DNA of 29,699 nucleotides. Origin: an uncultured Amaricoccus sp. Its GTDB lineage: Bacteria; Pseudomonadota; Alphaproteobacteria; Rhodobacterales; Rhodobacteraceae. The stretch lies in assembly GCF_937891315.1 (NCBI RefSeq), contig NZ_CALAGI010000134.1, positions 1 through 29,699 on the forward strand. Direction: 5' to 3'. Position numbers and translations under genes: made by a program. Below the pieces are notes generated by a model, which saw only the letters and a program-made list of their open reading frames with translations, was not told the origin of the DNA and did not search any database. This document shows positions 17,380-25,098 of the stretch, piece after piece. How positions within the stretch are numbered: the stretch's first letter is position 1; each line of letters opens with the position of its first letter.

Positions 17380-18054
17380 ATGGGAGACAACGGGACAGGG
17401 GCGGTCCCGATCCGCGACGCCGCGACCGTCGTCGTGGTCCGGCGCGATGGTGACCAGATCCGGGTGCTGATGGGCCAGCGTGGCGCCGGCGCGGTCTTCA
17501 TGCCCGACAAGTTCGTCTTCCCCGGCGGCGCCGTCGATCCCGGAGATCTCGCGCTCGCCACCTCGCTCGATCCCGATAACGAACCGACCCTCGCCCGCGC
17601 GCTGCCGCTCGCCGCGATCCGCGAGCTCTGGGAGGAGACCGGGCTGATGCTCGGCGCGCCCGATGTCTCGGCCGTTCCCGACGCGGCGGAGGTGCCCGAA
17701 GGCTGGCGTGGCTTCTTCGCGGCCGGGTTGGGGCCGCGACCAGCCGACCTGCGCCTGTTTTTCCGTGCGGTCACGCCGCCGGGCCGGCCGCGCCGGTTCG
17801 ATGCCCGATTCTATCTGGCGGAGGCCGGCGATCTGTTCAATCCGGTGGACGATTTCGGGGGCGCGTCGGGTGAACTGCTCTATCTGAGCTGGCTCGACCT
17901 CGCCGCGGCGCGCAAGCTGGCACTGCCCTTCATCACCGAGGTTGTCCTGTCCGAACTGGAGGCGATCTTCGAAGCGCCCCACGACGCCGCCCGACCGATT
18001 CCCTTCTTTGATCATGACGCGGACGGCTCGCACTTCCGCCTGCTCGCCCCCTGA
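17380..18054 (+). CDS. NUDIX hydrolase (NUDT19-like, extended box)
   Basis: 224 residues. NUDIX enzymes hydrolyse nucleoside diphosphates linked to another group. The box begins FVFPGGAVDPGD (about 45-56) and ends RELWEETGL (81-89). The two halves are about 17 residues further apart than in the standard box, with Asp56 where the first Glu usually stands; extended boxes of this kind occur in NUDT19-like (CoA diphosphatase related) proteins, and RRFDARFYLAEA further on fits that group. The ATG at 17380 is chosen as it gives the usual N-terminus just before the first strand (ATVVVVRRDG); the frame stays open upstream inside the DUF983 gene. The substrate cannot be inferred. Confidence 0.87.
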   Translation: MGDNGTGAVPIRDAATVVVVRRDGDQIRVLMGQRGAGAVFMPDKFVFPGGAVDPGDLALATSLDPDNEPTLARALPLAAIRELWEETGLMLGAPDVSAVPDAAEVPEGWRGFFAAGLGPRPADLRLFFRAVTPPGRPRRFDARFYLAEAGDLFNPVDDFGGASGELLYLSWLDLAAARKLALPFITEVVLSELEAIFEAPHDAARPIPFFDHDADGSHFRLLAP

Positions 18055-18061
18055 CAGCGAC

Positions 18062-18085
18062 GCCCGCGGGCCGGAACCCGCGGGC
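18062..18085. terminator. Bidirectional hairpin between NUDIX and MHS genes
   Basis: GCCCGCGGG (18062-18070) pairs with CCCGCGGGC (18077-18085) around CCGGAA, a perfect nine-bp stem in the 46-base gap between two convergent stops. No T-run follows on either strand. Confidence 0.55.
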
Positions 18086-18100
18086 CGATCAGTCGTTCGA

Positions 18101-19399
18101 CTATTCCAGCCGTCCGCTGAGGAAGAGCGCGATCACCGTGCAGACCGCGCCGGAAAGCAGATAGGCACCGGAAGAGGCGAGGCCGAAGGTGGTGGCCAGC
18201 AGCAGGGCGACCAGCGGCGCGAAGCCGGCGCCGAACAGCCACGCGAGATCCGAGGTCAGCGCCGAGCCGGTGTAGCGATATTTCGGCGAGAAGCGCGAGG
18301 CGACGGCGCCCGATGACTGGCCAAAGGACAGGCCGAGCAGGGCGCAGCCGATGACCATGTAGAAGAACTCGCCCACCTGCCCGCCATTCAGCATAGCCGG
18401 CGCGACCAGCGCGAAGACGCCGATGGCGAGCGCGCAGGCGATCAGCAGCCGGCGCCGGCCGAAATTGTCGGCGAGCGGCCCCGAGGCGATGACCGCGACC
18501 AGGCAGAGCAGCGCCGTTCCGATCTCGATCCCGAGGAACCCCGAGATCGAATCGCCGGTCGAAAGATAGACCCAGGACAGCGGGAACACCGTCACCATGT
18601 GGAACAGGGCGAAGGTCGCGAGCGGGGCGAAGGCGCCGATCAGGATATTGACGCCGTCGGCCGCGATCGTCTCACGCGCGCCGGTCGGGTGGAGGTCGAG
18701 GCTCTGGAAATGTTCCTCGTATTCCGGCGTGACGACGATCCGAAGCCGGGCGAAGAGCGCCACGACGTTGATCGCGAAGGCGACGAAGAACGGATAGCGC
18801 CAGCCCCAGTCGAGGAACTCCTGCTCGCTCAGGCCGGTGATGAGATAGATGAACAGCGCGCTGGCAACGAAGAGCCCGACCGGCGCGCCGATCTGCGGGA
18901 TCATCGCATACCATCCGCGCTTGCCCTCCGGCGCGTTCATCGCCAGCAGGGAGGGGAGCCCGTCCCAGGTGCCGCCGAGCGCGATGCCCTGGGCGATGCG
19001 CATGACCGCGAGAATCAGGATCGCGTAGCCCCCGGCCACGGCGTAGTTGGGCATGAACGCGATGCCCGCGGTCGAGCAGCCGAGCAGGAACAGCGCCGCG
19101 GTCAGCTTGATGCCGCGGCCGAATCGCCTGTCCACCGCCATGAAGATCATTGTGCCGAACGGCCGGGCCACGAAGGCGAGCGCGAACAGAACGAAGGACC
19201 AGAGCACGCCGTCGAGCGGATCGAGGAACGGAAACATCACCCGCGGGAACACCAGCACCGAGGCGATCGCATAGACGAAGAAGTCGAAGAATTCGGAGCT
19301 TCGTCCGATGACGACGCCGACGGCCATGTCGGCGACGCTGGTATGGGACTGTGCCCGCCCGCCATCAGCGTCGAGCGCTGTGTCGCTCACCTGGGTCAT
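18101..19399 (-). CDS. MFS transporter, metabolite:H+ symporter (MHS) family
   Basis: 432 residues. The protein is a twelve-helix inner-membrane transporter. The N-terminal helix has the MHS-type pattern SSEFFDFFVYAIASVLVFPR, then LAFVARPFGTMIFMAVDRRFGR, which replaces the usual GHLGDRIGRK; the loop after helix 8 keeps SGPLADNFGRRRLL. Relatives carry citrate, alpha-ketoglutarate, proline, shikimate or similar acids; the substrate here is unknown. The ATG at 19399 is chosen because AGGAGG lies ten bases upstream; a TTG further up (19423) would put the ribosome-binding site inside the gene. It diverges from cyoA with a 157-base gap that must hold both promoters; I saw no strong consensus there (TATAAG at 19457-19452 is a possible -10 for this gene). 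Confidence 0.88.
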   Translation of the reverse strand: MTQVSDTALDADGGRAQSHTSVADMAVGVVIGRSSEFFDFFVYAIASVLVFPRVMFPFLDPLDGVLWSFVLFALAFVARPFGTMIFMAVDRRFGRGIKLTAALFLLGCSTAGIAFMPNYAVAGGYAILILAVMRIAQGIALGGTWDGLPSLLAMNAPEGKRGWYAMIPQIGAPVGLFVASALFIYLITGLSEQEFLDWGWRYPFFVAFAINVVALFARLRIVVTPEYEEHFQSLDLHPTGARETIAADGVNILIGAFAPLATFALFHMVTVFPLSWVYLSTGDSISGFLGIEIGTALLCLVAVIASGPLADNFGRRRLLIACALAIGVFALVAPAMLNGGQVGEFFYMVIGCALLGLSFGQSSGAVASRFSPKYRYTGSALTSDLAWLFGAGFAPLVALLLATTFGLASSGAYLLSGAVCTVIALFLSGRLE

Positions 19400-19556
19400 T
19401 CGTGAGGTGCCTCCTCGCAACAATCTGGGCGTTTGCCACGGCCCGAGTTTCCTTATAGCCGTCGCTTCCGGTTAAGATAGCAGGGAATCAGTCCGGCGCC
19501 ATATCCGCCCTCGCGGCAGTGGCCCGGCGCCGCGGGATCGAACGGGGGACTTCACC

Positions 19557-20639
19557 ATGCGACGACGGTTGCTTCTAACCCTGCCGGCTCTCGCCTTGCT
19601 CGGCGGCTGCGACATGGTCGTCCTGTCCCCGTCCGGATATGTGGCGGCGCAGCAGCGGGACATGCTGGTGAGCGCGACGCTGCTCATGCTGCTCATCATC
19701 GTGCCGGTGATGGGCCTCACCGCCTTCTTCGCCTGGCGCTACAGCGCGAAGCGCAAGTCGGACTACGATCCAGACTGGCATCATTCCACCAGCCTCGAAC
19801 TCGCCATCTGGGCCGCGCCGCTGCTGATCATCATCTGCCTCGGCGGCATGACCTGGGTCGGCACCCATCTTCTCGATCCCTTCCGGCCGCTCACCCACAT
19901 CGGCGAGCGGCGCCCGGTTCCCGAAGGGGTGCCGCCGCTCGAGGTCGAGGTGGTGGCGCTCGACTGGAAATGGCTGTTCATCTATCCCGAATACGGCATC
20001 GCCACGGTCAACGAGGCGGCGGCGCCCATCGACCGGCCGATCAATTTCCACCTGACGTCGCAGAGCGTGATGAACGCGTTCTACGTTCCCGCGCTCGCCG
20101 GCATGATCTACGCCATGCCGGGGATGGAGTCGCAGTTGCACGCGGTCATGAACCTGCGCGGCGACTACGAGGGCTTCTCCTCGAACTACAGCGGGGCCGG
20201 CTTCTCGGGGATGCGGTTCCGGTTCCACGGGCTGGATTCGCCGGGCTTCGACGCCTGGGTGGCGGAGGTTCGCGCCAGTGGCGAAACGCTCGACCGGCCG
20301 GGCTACCTCGCCCTCGCCGAGCGGAGCGAGAACACGCCGCCGCGACACTTCGGCGCGGTCGACCCGGATCTGTTCCGGCGAGCGCTCAATCGCTGCGTCG
20401 AGGAGGGCCGGATGTGCATCGACGAGATGATGTCCCTTGACGGCCACGGCGGCACGGGCCACGCGGGGGCCATGAATATCATCCCCGCCGAGGGTCGTCA
20501 GGCGAGCGCGATCGGCTCGATGCCGTTCCATGTCGCCCAGATCTGCACCGTCGCGGACTCGATCCAGCAATTCGGGCCGGACGACATCGTCCTGCTCACC
20601 CCGCCCCCCGCGCTGAGCGGGTCGGGCAAGCAACTCTGA
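19557..20639 (+). CDS. cyoA: Quinol oxidase subunit II (CyoA/QoxB type)
   Basis: 360 residues. Subunit II of the heme-copper quinol oxidase. It is a lipoprotein: lipobox LGGC (Cys18), then two membrane helices (about 37-60 and 78-101) and a periplasmic cupredoxin-like domain (VVALDWKWLFIYPEYGIATV, then VMNAFYVPALAGMIYAMPGM). The CuA cysteine and histidine ligands of cytochrome c oxidases are absent, which fits quinol rather than cytochrome c as electron donor. The C-terminal region (about 240-360) is longer than in E. coli CyoA (315 residues). GGGGGA precedes the ATG by about seven bases. It is the first gene of the operon. Confidence 0.94.
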   Translation: MRRRLLLTLPALALLGGCDMVVLSPSGYVAAQQRDMLVSATLLMLLIIVPVMGLTAFFAWRYSAKRKSDYDPDWHHSTSLELAIWAAPLLIIICLGGMTWVGTHLLDPFRPLTHIGERRPVPEGVPPLEVEVVALDWKWLFIYPEYGIATVNEAAAPIDRPINFHLTSQSVMNAFYVPALAGMIYAMPGMESQLHAVMNLRGDYEGFSSNYSGAGFSGMRFRFHGLDSPGFDAWVAEVRASGETLDRPGYLALAERSENTPPRHFGAVDPDLFRRALNRCVEEGRMCIDEMMSLDGHGGTGHAGAMNIIPAEGRQASAIGSMPFHVAQICTVADSIQQFGPDDIVLLTPPPALSGSGKQL

Positions 20640-20655
20640 CCGGGGCGCGGCGCGA

Positions 20656-22662
20656 ATGGCTACGGAACAACATATCGAGACCACCTTCCTCTTTGGCCGG
20701 CTGACCTGGGGCGCGCTGCCGTTCCACGAGCCGATCCTGGTCGTGACCTTCGCCGCCGTCGCGGTTGGCGGCGTCGCGCTCCTCGCGGCGCTGACCTATT
20801 TCAAGCTCTGGGGCTATCTCTGGCACGAATGGTTCACCAGCGTTGACCACAAGCGCATCGGCATCATGTACATGGTGCTCGGCCTGATCATGCTGCTGCG
20901 CGGCTTCGCCGACGCGGTGATGATGCGGCTGCAACAGGCCTGGGCGTTCAACGGCTCAGAGGGCTACCTCACGGCGCATCACTACGATCAGGTGTTCACC
21001 GCGCACGGCGTCATCATGATCTTCTTCGTGGCGATGCCGATGGTCACGGGCCTCATGAACTTCGTCATGCCGCTGCAGATCGGCGCGCGCGACGTCGCCT
21101 TTCCGTTCCTCAACAATTTCAGCTTCTGGATGACGGTCGGCGGCGCGGTCATCGTGATGACCTCGCTCTTCGTCGGCGAGTTCGCCCAGACCGGCTGGCT
21201 CGCCTTCCCGCCGCTCTCCGGGCTCGACGGGTCGCCCTATGTCGGGGTCGATTACTATATCTGGGGGCTACAGGTCGCGGGGGTAGGGACGACGCTTTCG
21301 GGCATCAACCTGATCGTGACGATCATCAAGATGCGCTGCCCCGGCATGACCATGATGCGGATGCCGATCTTCACCTGGACGGCGCTCTGCTCGAACATCC
21401 TGATCGTCGCCGCCTTTCCGGTGCTGACCGCGACGCTGGTGCTGCTGTCGCTCGACCGCTACGTCGGTACCAACTTCTTCACCGCCGACAATGGCGGCAA
21501 CGCGATGATGTATGTGAACCTCATCTGGATCTGGGGTCATCCGGAGGTCTATATCCTGGTCCTCCCGGCCTTCGGCGTCTATTCGGAGGTCACGTCGACC
21601 TTTTCCGGCAAGCGGCTCTTCGGTTATTCGTCGATGGTCTATGCCACGGTCTGCATCACCATCCTGTCCTACATCGTCTGGTTGCACCATTTCTTCACCA
21701 TGGGCTCCGGCGCATCGGTGAATTCCTTCTTCGGCATCGCGACGATGATCATCTCGATCCCGACGGGGGCGAAGCTGTTCAACTGGCTCTTCACCATGTA
21801 TCGCGGACGAATCCGCTTCGAGGCGCCGATGATGTGGACCGTCGCCTTCATGCTGACCTTCACCATCGGCGGCATGACCGGCGTGCTGCTCGCGGTGCCG
21901 CCGGCCGACTTCGTGCTGCACAACTCGCTGTTCCTCGTCGCGCATTTCCACAATGTCATCATCGGCGGCGTGCTCTTCGGCCTCTTCGCCGGGATGATCT
22001 ACTGGTGGCCAAAGGCCTTCGGCTTCAGCCTTGATCCCTTCTGGGGCAAGGTCTCCTTCTGGTGCTGGATCGTCGGCTTCTGGATCGCCTTCATGCCGCT
22101 CTACATCCTCGGCCTGATGGGCGTGACCCGGCGGATGCGGGTGTTCGACGACCCGGGCCTGCAGATCTGGTTCCTGATCGCGGCTCTCGGCGCCGGGCTC
22201 ATCGCCTGCGGCATCGCGGCCTTCCTGATCCAGATCGGCGTTTCGATCTGGCGGCGCGACCAGCTGCGCGACACGACCGGCGATCCCTGGGACGCGCGCA
22301 CTCTGGAATGGGCCACATCCTCGCCGCCGCCGTCCTACAACTTCGCCTTTACCCCGGTCGTGCACGATCACGACGCCTGGTGGGACATGAAGGCGCACGG
22401 CTACCGGCGCCCGCTGGAGGGCTATCAGCCGATCCACATGCCGAAGAACACCGGCTCCGGCATACTGATCGCGGGCTGCGCCACGGTGTGCGCCATGGCG
22501 CTCATCTGGTACATCTGGTGGCTGGCCGCGCTCGCCTTCATTGGCACGATCGGCAGCGCGATCTGGCATACCTTCAACTACAACCGCGACTTCAATGTGC
22601 CCGCGGCCGACGTCACGGCGGTCGAGAACGCGCGGACCCGGCTGCTGGACGGGAGGGTTTGA
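20656..22662 (+). CDS. cyoB: Quinol oxidase subunit I (CyoB/QoxA type)
   Basis: 668 residues. The catalytic, proton-pumping subunit: it oxidises ubiquinol and reduces oxygen to water. Arg82, Asp86, His109 and Gln112 fall exactly where E. coli CyoB has its quinol-site residues R71, D75, H98 and Q101 (offset 11). His117 (FTAHG) is a low-spin heme ligand and Asp146 (QIGARDVAFP) the entrance of the D channel. GHPEVY gives the CuB His-Tyr pair, WLHHFF the other CuB histidines, and FLVAHFHNVI the remaining heme ligands; the K-channel lysine is in GKRLFGY. About 15 membrane helices. The ribosome-binding site is weak. The heme type (o3 or a3) cannot be read directly. Confidence 0.97.
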   Translation: MATEQHIETTFLFGRLTWGALPFHEPILVVTFAAVAVGGVALLAALTYFKLWGYLWHEWFTSVDHKRIGIMYMVLGLIMLLRGFADAVMMRLQQAWAFNGSEGYLTAHHYDQVFTAHGVIMIFFVAMPMVTGLMNFVMPLQIGARDVAFPFLNNFSFWMTVGGAVIVMTSLFVGEFAQTGWLAFPPLSGLDGSPYVGVDYYIWGLQVAGVGTTLSGINLIVTIIKMRCPGMTMMRMPIFTWTALCSNILIVAAFPVLTATLVLLSLDRYVGTNFFTADNGGNAMMYVNLIWIWGHPEVYILVLPAFGVYSEVTSTFSGKRLFGYSSMVYATVCITILSYIVWLHHFFTMGSGASVNSFFGIATMIISIPTGAKLFNWLFTMYRGRIRFEAPMMWTVAFMLTFTIGGMTGVLLAVPPADFVLHNSLFLVAHFHNVIIGGVLFGLFAGMIYWWPKAFGFSLDPFWGKVSFWCWIVGFWIAFMPLYILGLMGVTRRMRVFDDPGLQIWFLIAALGAGLIACGIAAFLIQIGVSIWRRDQLRDTTGDPWDARTLEWATSSPPPSYNFAFTPVVHDHDAWWDMKAHGYRRPLEGYQPIHMPKNTGSGILIAGCATVCAMALIWYIWWLAALAFIGTIGSAIWHTFNYNRDFNVPAADVTAVENARTRLLDGRV

Positions 22663-22666
22663 GCCG

Positions 22667-23305
22667 ATGACCGCGAACGCGCAGGGCCTCTCGCCGACCG
22701 ACTTCTCCCCGACCGACTTCCACGTCTTCGAGGAGGTCCATCATCCGGAAGGCGGGTCGACCAACCTCGGCTTCTGGATCTATCTGATGAGCGACTGCCT
22801 GATTTTCGCAGTGCTCTTCGCAACCTATGGCGTGCTCGGGGCCAGCCTCGCGGGCGGGCCCGGGCCGCGCGACCTGTTCGATCTGCCGCTGGTGGCGCTC
22901 AATACCACCATGCTGCTGCTCTCCTCGATCACCTATGGCTTCGCCATGCTGGCGATGCATCGGGGGGACCAGAAGGAGACGCTGAAATGGCTGGCCATCA
23001 CCGGCGGCTTCGGCTTGGCCTTCATCGCCATCGAGCTCTATGAATTCGCCCATCTGATCCACGAGGGCGCGGGACCGCAGCGCTCGGGGTTTCTTTCGGC
23101 CTTTTTCGCCCTGGTCGGCACGCACGGGCTGCATGTCAGCTTCGGGCTCGTCTGGCTGTGCGTCCTGATGGTCCAGGTGAACAAGCGCGGCCTCGCCGCC
23201 GCCAACCAGCGGCGCCTGACCTGCCTGTCGCTGTTCTGGCATTTTCTCGACGTGGTCTGGATCGGGGTCTTCACCTTCGTCTATCTGATGGGAGTGCTGC
23301 GATGA
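22667..23305 (+). CDS. cyoC: Quinol oxidase subunit III (CyoC type)
   Basis: 212 residues with five membrane helices. Subunit III of the quinol oxidase, not itself carrying cofactors. NLGFWIYLMSDCLIFAVLFA, LYEFAHLIHEGAG, ALVGTHGLHVSFGLVWL and FWHFLDVVWIGVFTFVYL are standard for the family. It starts four bases after the cyoB stop; an in-frame open stretch upstream lies inside cyoB and is ignored. It ends in an ATGA overlap with cyoD. Confidence 0.95.
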   Translation: MTANAQGLSPTDFSPTDFHVFEEVHHPEGGSTNLGFWIYLMSDCLIFAVLFATYGVLGASLAGGPGPRDLFDLPLVALNTTMLLLSSITYGFAMLAMHRGDQKETLKWLAITGGFGLAFIAIELYEFAHLIHEGAGPQRSGFLSAFFALVGTHGLHVSFGLVWLCVLMVQVNKRGLAAANQRRLTCLSLFWHFLDVVWIGVFTFVYLMGVLR

Positions 23306-23724
23306 GCGTCGAGACCGCCGCGGTCGGACCGAGCGACGACCATGGGCACGGGCATGGGCACGGGCCGGATTCGCATGATGCGCCGCACGGGACCTTCGAA
23401 TCCTATGTGACCGGCTTCGTGCTGTCGGTGATCCTGACCGCGATCCCCTTCATTCTGGTGATGGCTCGGCCGATCGACAGCGCGGCCTATACCGCCGCCA
23501 TCGTCCTGATCTGCGCGCTGGCGCAGATTCTCGTGCATATGATCTTCTTCCTGCACATGACGCCGAAGGCCGAAGGCGGCTGGATCCTGCTCTCCACCTC
23601 CTTCACCATCATCCTGGTGGTGATCACCCTCGCCGGGTCGCTGTGGATCGTCTTCCATCTGAACCAGAACATGATGCCGAGGATGGAAGACATGCCCGGC
23701 ATGGAGGCCCCCGCCTCGGAGTGA
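23302..23724 (+). CDS. cyoD: Quinol oxidase subunit IV (CyoD type)
   Basis: 140 residues with three membrane helices (about 35-55, 62-83, 95-117). Subunit IV, thought to help assembly of the metal centre in subunit I. AQILVHMIFFLHMTPKAEGG is the family core. The N-terminus has an alternating His-Gly stretch (DDHGHGHGHGPDSHD), common in this family, and the C-terminal tail is Met-rich (QNMMPRMEDMPGME). It overlaps cyoC by four bases. Confidence 0.93.
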   Translation: MSVETAAVGPSDDHGHGHGHGPDSHDAPHGTFESYVTGFVLSVILTAIPFILVMARPIDSAAYTAAIVLICALAQILVHMIFFLHMTPKAEGGWILLSTSFTIILVVITLAGSLWIVFHLNQNMMPRMEDMPGMEAPASE

Positions 23725-23752
23725 GGCGGGGCGGACCATAGAAGACCGCCGC

Positions 23753-24478
23753 ATGGTCGCGTCGCCAGGTGGCCCTGGCGGGCGCGATCGGGTTCGGTCG
23801 CTTGTCGGTTTCGGCGTCGTGGTGGTCATCGCCGGCCTCCTCGCGCTCGGCGTCTGGCAGCTCGAGCGCCGCGCCTGGAAGCATGATCTGATCGCGCGGG
23901 TCGATGCCCGCCTCGCCGCCGCCCCGGTCGCCGCCCCGGGCCCGGCCGACTGGCCAGCGGTCAGCCGCGAGCGCGACGAATATCGCCGCGTCGAGGCGAC
24001 CGGGCGCCTTCTCCACGACCGCGAGATCCCCGTCCAGGCGGTAACGGCGCGCGGCCCCGGCTACTGGATCCTGACCCCGCTCGAAACGCCGGGCTTCACC
24101 CTGCTCGTCAATCGCGGCTTCGTTCCCCAGGACCGCCGCGACCCCGCCACGCGGCCGGCGGGGCAGGTGGCCGGCGAGGTTGTCGTCACCGGCCTCCTCC
24201 GCCTCACCGAACCCGGTGGCGGCTTTCTCCGCGCCAACGATCCCGCCGCCGGCCGCTGGTATTCCCGCGATGTCGCGGCCATCGCCGAGGCGGGTGGGCT
24301 CGGCGCCACCGCGCCCTATTTCATCGACGCCGACGCCACGCCCAATCCGGGCGGCCTTCCGGTCGGCGGCCTGACCGTGATCCATTTCCGCGACAGCCAC
24401 CTGAGCTATGCCCTGACCTGGTTCGCCCTCGCCGCCGGCCTCGCCGCGGCGGTGGGGATCGTCCGTCGTCGCCGTTGA
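23753..24478 (+). CDS. SURF1 family cytochrome oxidase assembly protein
   Basis: 241 residues. SURF1 proteins help insert heme a into heme-copper oxidases; Paracoccus denitrificans has a version (Surf1q) encoded with its quinol oxidase genes. Two membrane helices frame a periplasmic domain: about 16-34 (ending LGVWQLERRAWK, a hallmark) and about 218-236. The motifs GPGYWILTPL, LLVNRGFVP and HLSYALTWFALA, including the histidine before the second helix, are present. It follows cyoD after 28 bases, so it is probably part of the operon, though the ribosome-binding site is poor. Because SURF1 handles heme a, its place here suggests a ba3-type oxidase. Confidence 0.92.
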   Translation: MVASPGGPGGRDRVRSLVGFGVVVVIAGLLALGVWQLERRAWKHDLIARVDARLAAAPVAAPGPADWPAVSRERDEYRRVEATGRLLHDREIPVQAVTARGPGYWILTPLETPGFTLLVNRGFVPQDRRDPATRPAGQVAGEVVVTGLLRLTEPGGGFLRANDPAAGRWYSRDVAAIAEAGGLGATAPYFIDADATPNPGGLPVGGLTVIHFRDSHLSYALTWFALAAGLAAAVGIVRRRR

Positions 24479-24488
24479 GACGGATGGT

Positions 24489-24716
24489 CGTGAAGTTCTC
24501 CCTTCACGATCTCGACCGTCGGCGAGATCGTGACGGTCATGCCCTGCCGGGGGCATGACCGTTTTCAACGGTCAAGCCGGGCATGCCCGTCACGATCTGC
24601 AAGCTCTGGAGAAATCCGCACCCCTCGCGCCCTCCGGAGGTTTCCTCCGGGCGCGCGCCCGCCGCGACCTGCCCCCGGCAGGTCGGCAAGAGGCGGCCGC
24701 CGGGAAATACGGCGGC
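24489..24716. repeat. Cluster of at least six hairpins in the surf1 / dapD-side gap
   Basis: The 278-base gap between two convergent genes (24479-24756) is filled with inverted repeats: CGTGAAG/CTTCACG (24489-24508); CACGATCTCG/CGAGATCGTG (24505-24532); ACGGTCATGCCC/GGGCATGACCGT (24533-24562); TGACCGTT/AACGGTCA (24556-24574); CGCGCC-CGGAGG paired with CCTCCG-GGCGCG, with a three-base bulge (24626-24655); CGACCTGCC/GGCAGGTCG with loop CCC (24665-24685); GCCGCC/GGCGGC (24696-24716). In addition, 24525-24544 is complementary to 24579-24598 with one mismatch. The density exceeds what a simple terminator needs and resembles a mobile palindromic (REP-like) element or a structured RNA. Both strands also hold open frames here, but they follow the palindromes and show no protein family. 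Confidence 0.8.
24533..24565 (+). terminator. Intrinsic terminator after the cyo-surf1 operon
   Basis: A perfect 12-bp stem (24533-24544 with 24551-24562), loop TGCCGG, ends directly in TTTT (24562-24565). It lies 55 bases after the surf1 stop. This is the best intrinsic terminator in the window, though the T-run is short. Confidence 0.6.
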
Positions 24717-24756
24717 GAAACGGCCAAAAATCAGCACGGCGCCCGCCCGGCGCCCC

Positions 24757-25098
24757 TCAGGCCCGCCCGGCCGGCGGCTTGCCCTCTTCCGCCTCGAAAT
24801 GCGGCGTCATCTCCGCGACGATCACCGCGTTCTCCGCCCGCGCCCGCTCCATCAGCGCGCGCTCTTCCTCGGGAACCTCGTGCCCCTCGGCCAGCCGCTC
24901 GGCCAACGTGCCATAGCCCGTCACGTCGAGCGGCGCGAGATCGGCGGCCTTCAGCACCGCGACCGTCTCCCGCACCGCCTCCTCCTCATCGACGCCGCTC
25001 GCATAGCAGAGCAGACCCGCGCCCGTCGCTCCCTTCGGCAGCCCGTCGCCCGGCTTCCGCCCGACCTCGACCAGCAGCGTATAGACCTCCTGGGTCAT
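24757..25098 (-). CDS. Small protein of unknown function coupled to dapD
   Basis: 113 residues, no membrane segment or signal. The ATG at 25098 overlaps the dapD stop (ATGA), so it is translated with dapD. The protein is acidic, with ordered-looking segments YTLLVEVGRKPGDGLPKGAT, GAGLLCYASGVDEEEAVRET, LAPLDVTGYGT and EEERALMERARAENAVIVAE. I recall similar small proteins beside dapD in Rhodobacterales, but know of no function. The strand-helix pattern suggests a compact alpha/beta fold. Its open frame continues upstream inside dapD, but that part is a shadow of dapD. A role linked to lysine or diaminopimelate synthesis is only a guess from the coupling. Confidence 0.75.
   Translation of the reverse strand: MTQEVYTLLVEVGRKPGDGLPKGATGAGLLCYASGVDEEEAVRETVAVLKAADLAPLDVTGYGTLAERLAEGHEVPEEERALMERARAENAVIVAEMTPHFEAEEGKPPAGRA

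Noticed and set aside
24537..24737. Open frames on both strands in the hairpin region (a 66-residue minus frame and long plus frames).
   Set aside because: Their sequences follow the palindromes, have no ribosome-binding site or family, and the plus frames run on antisense through dapD.
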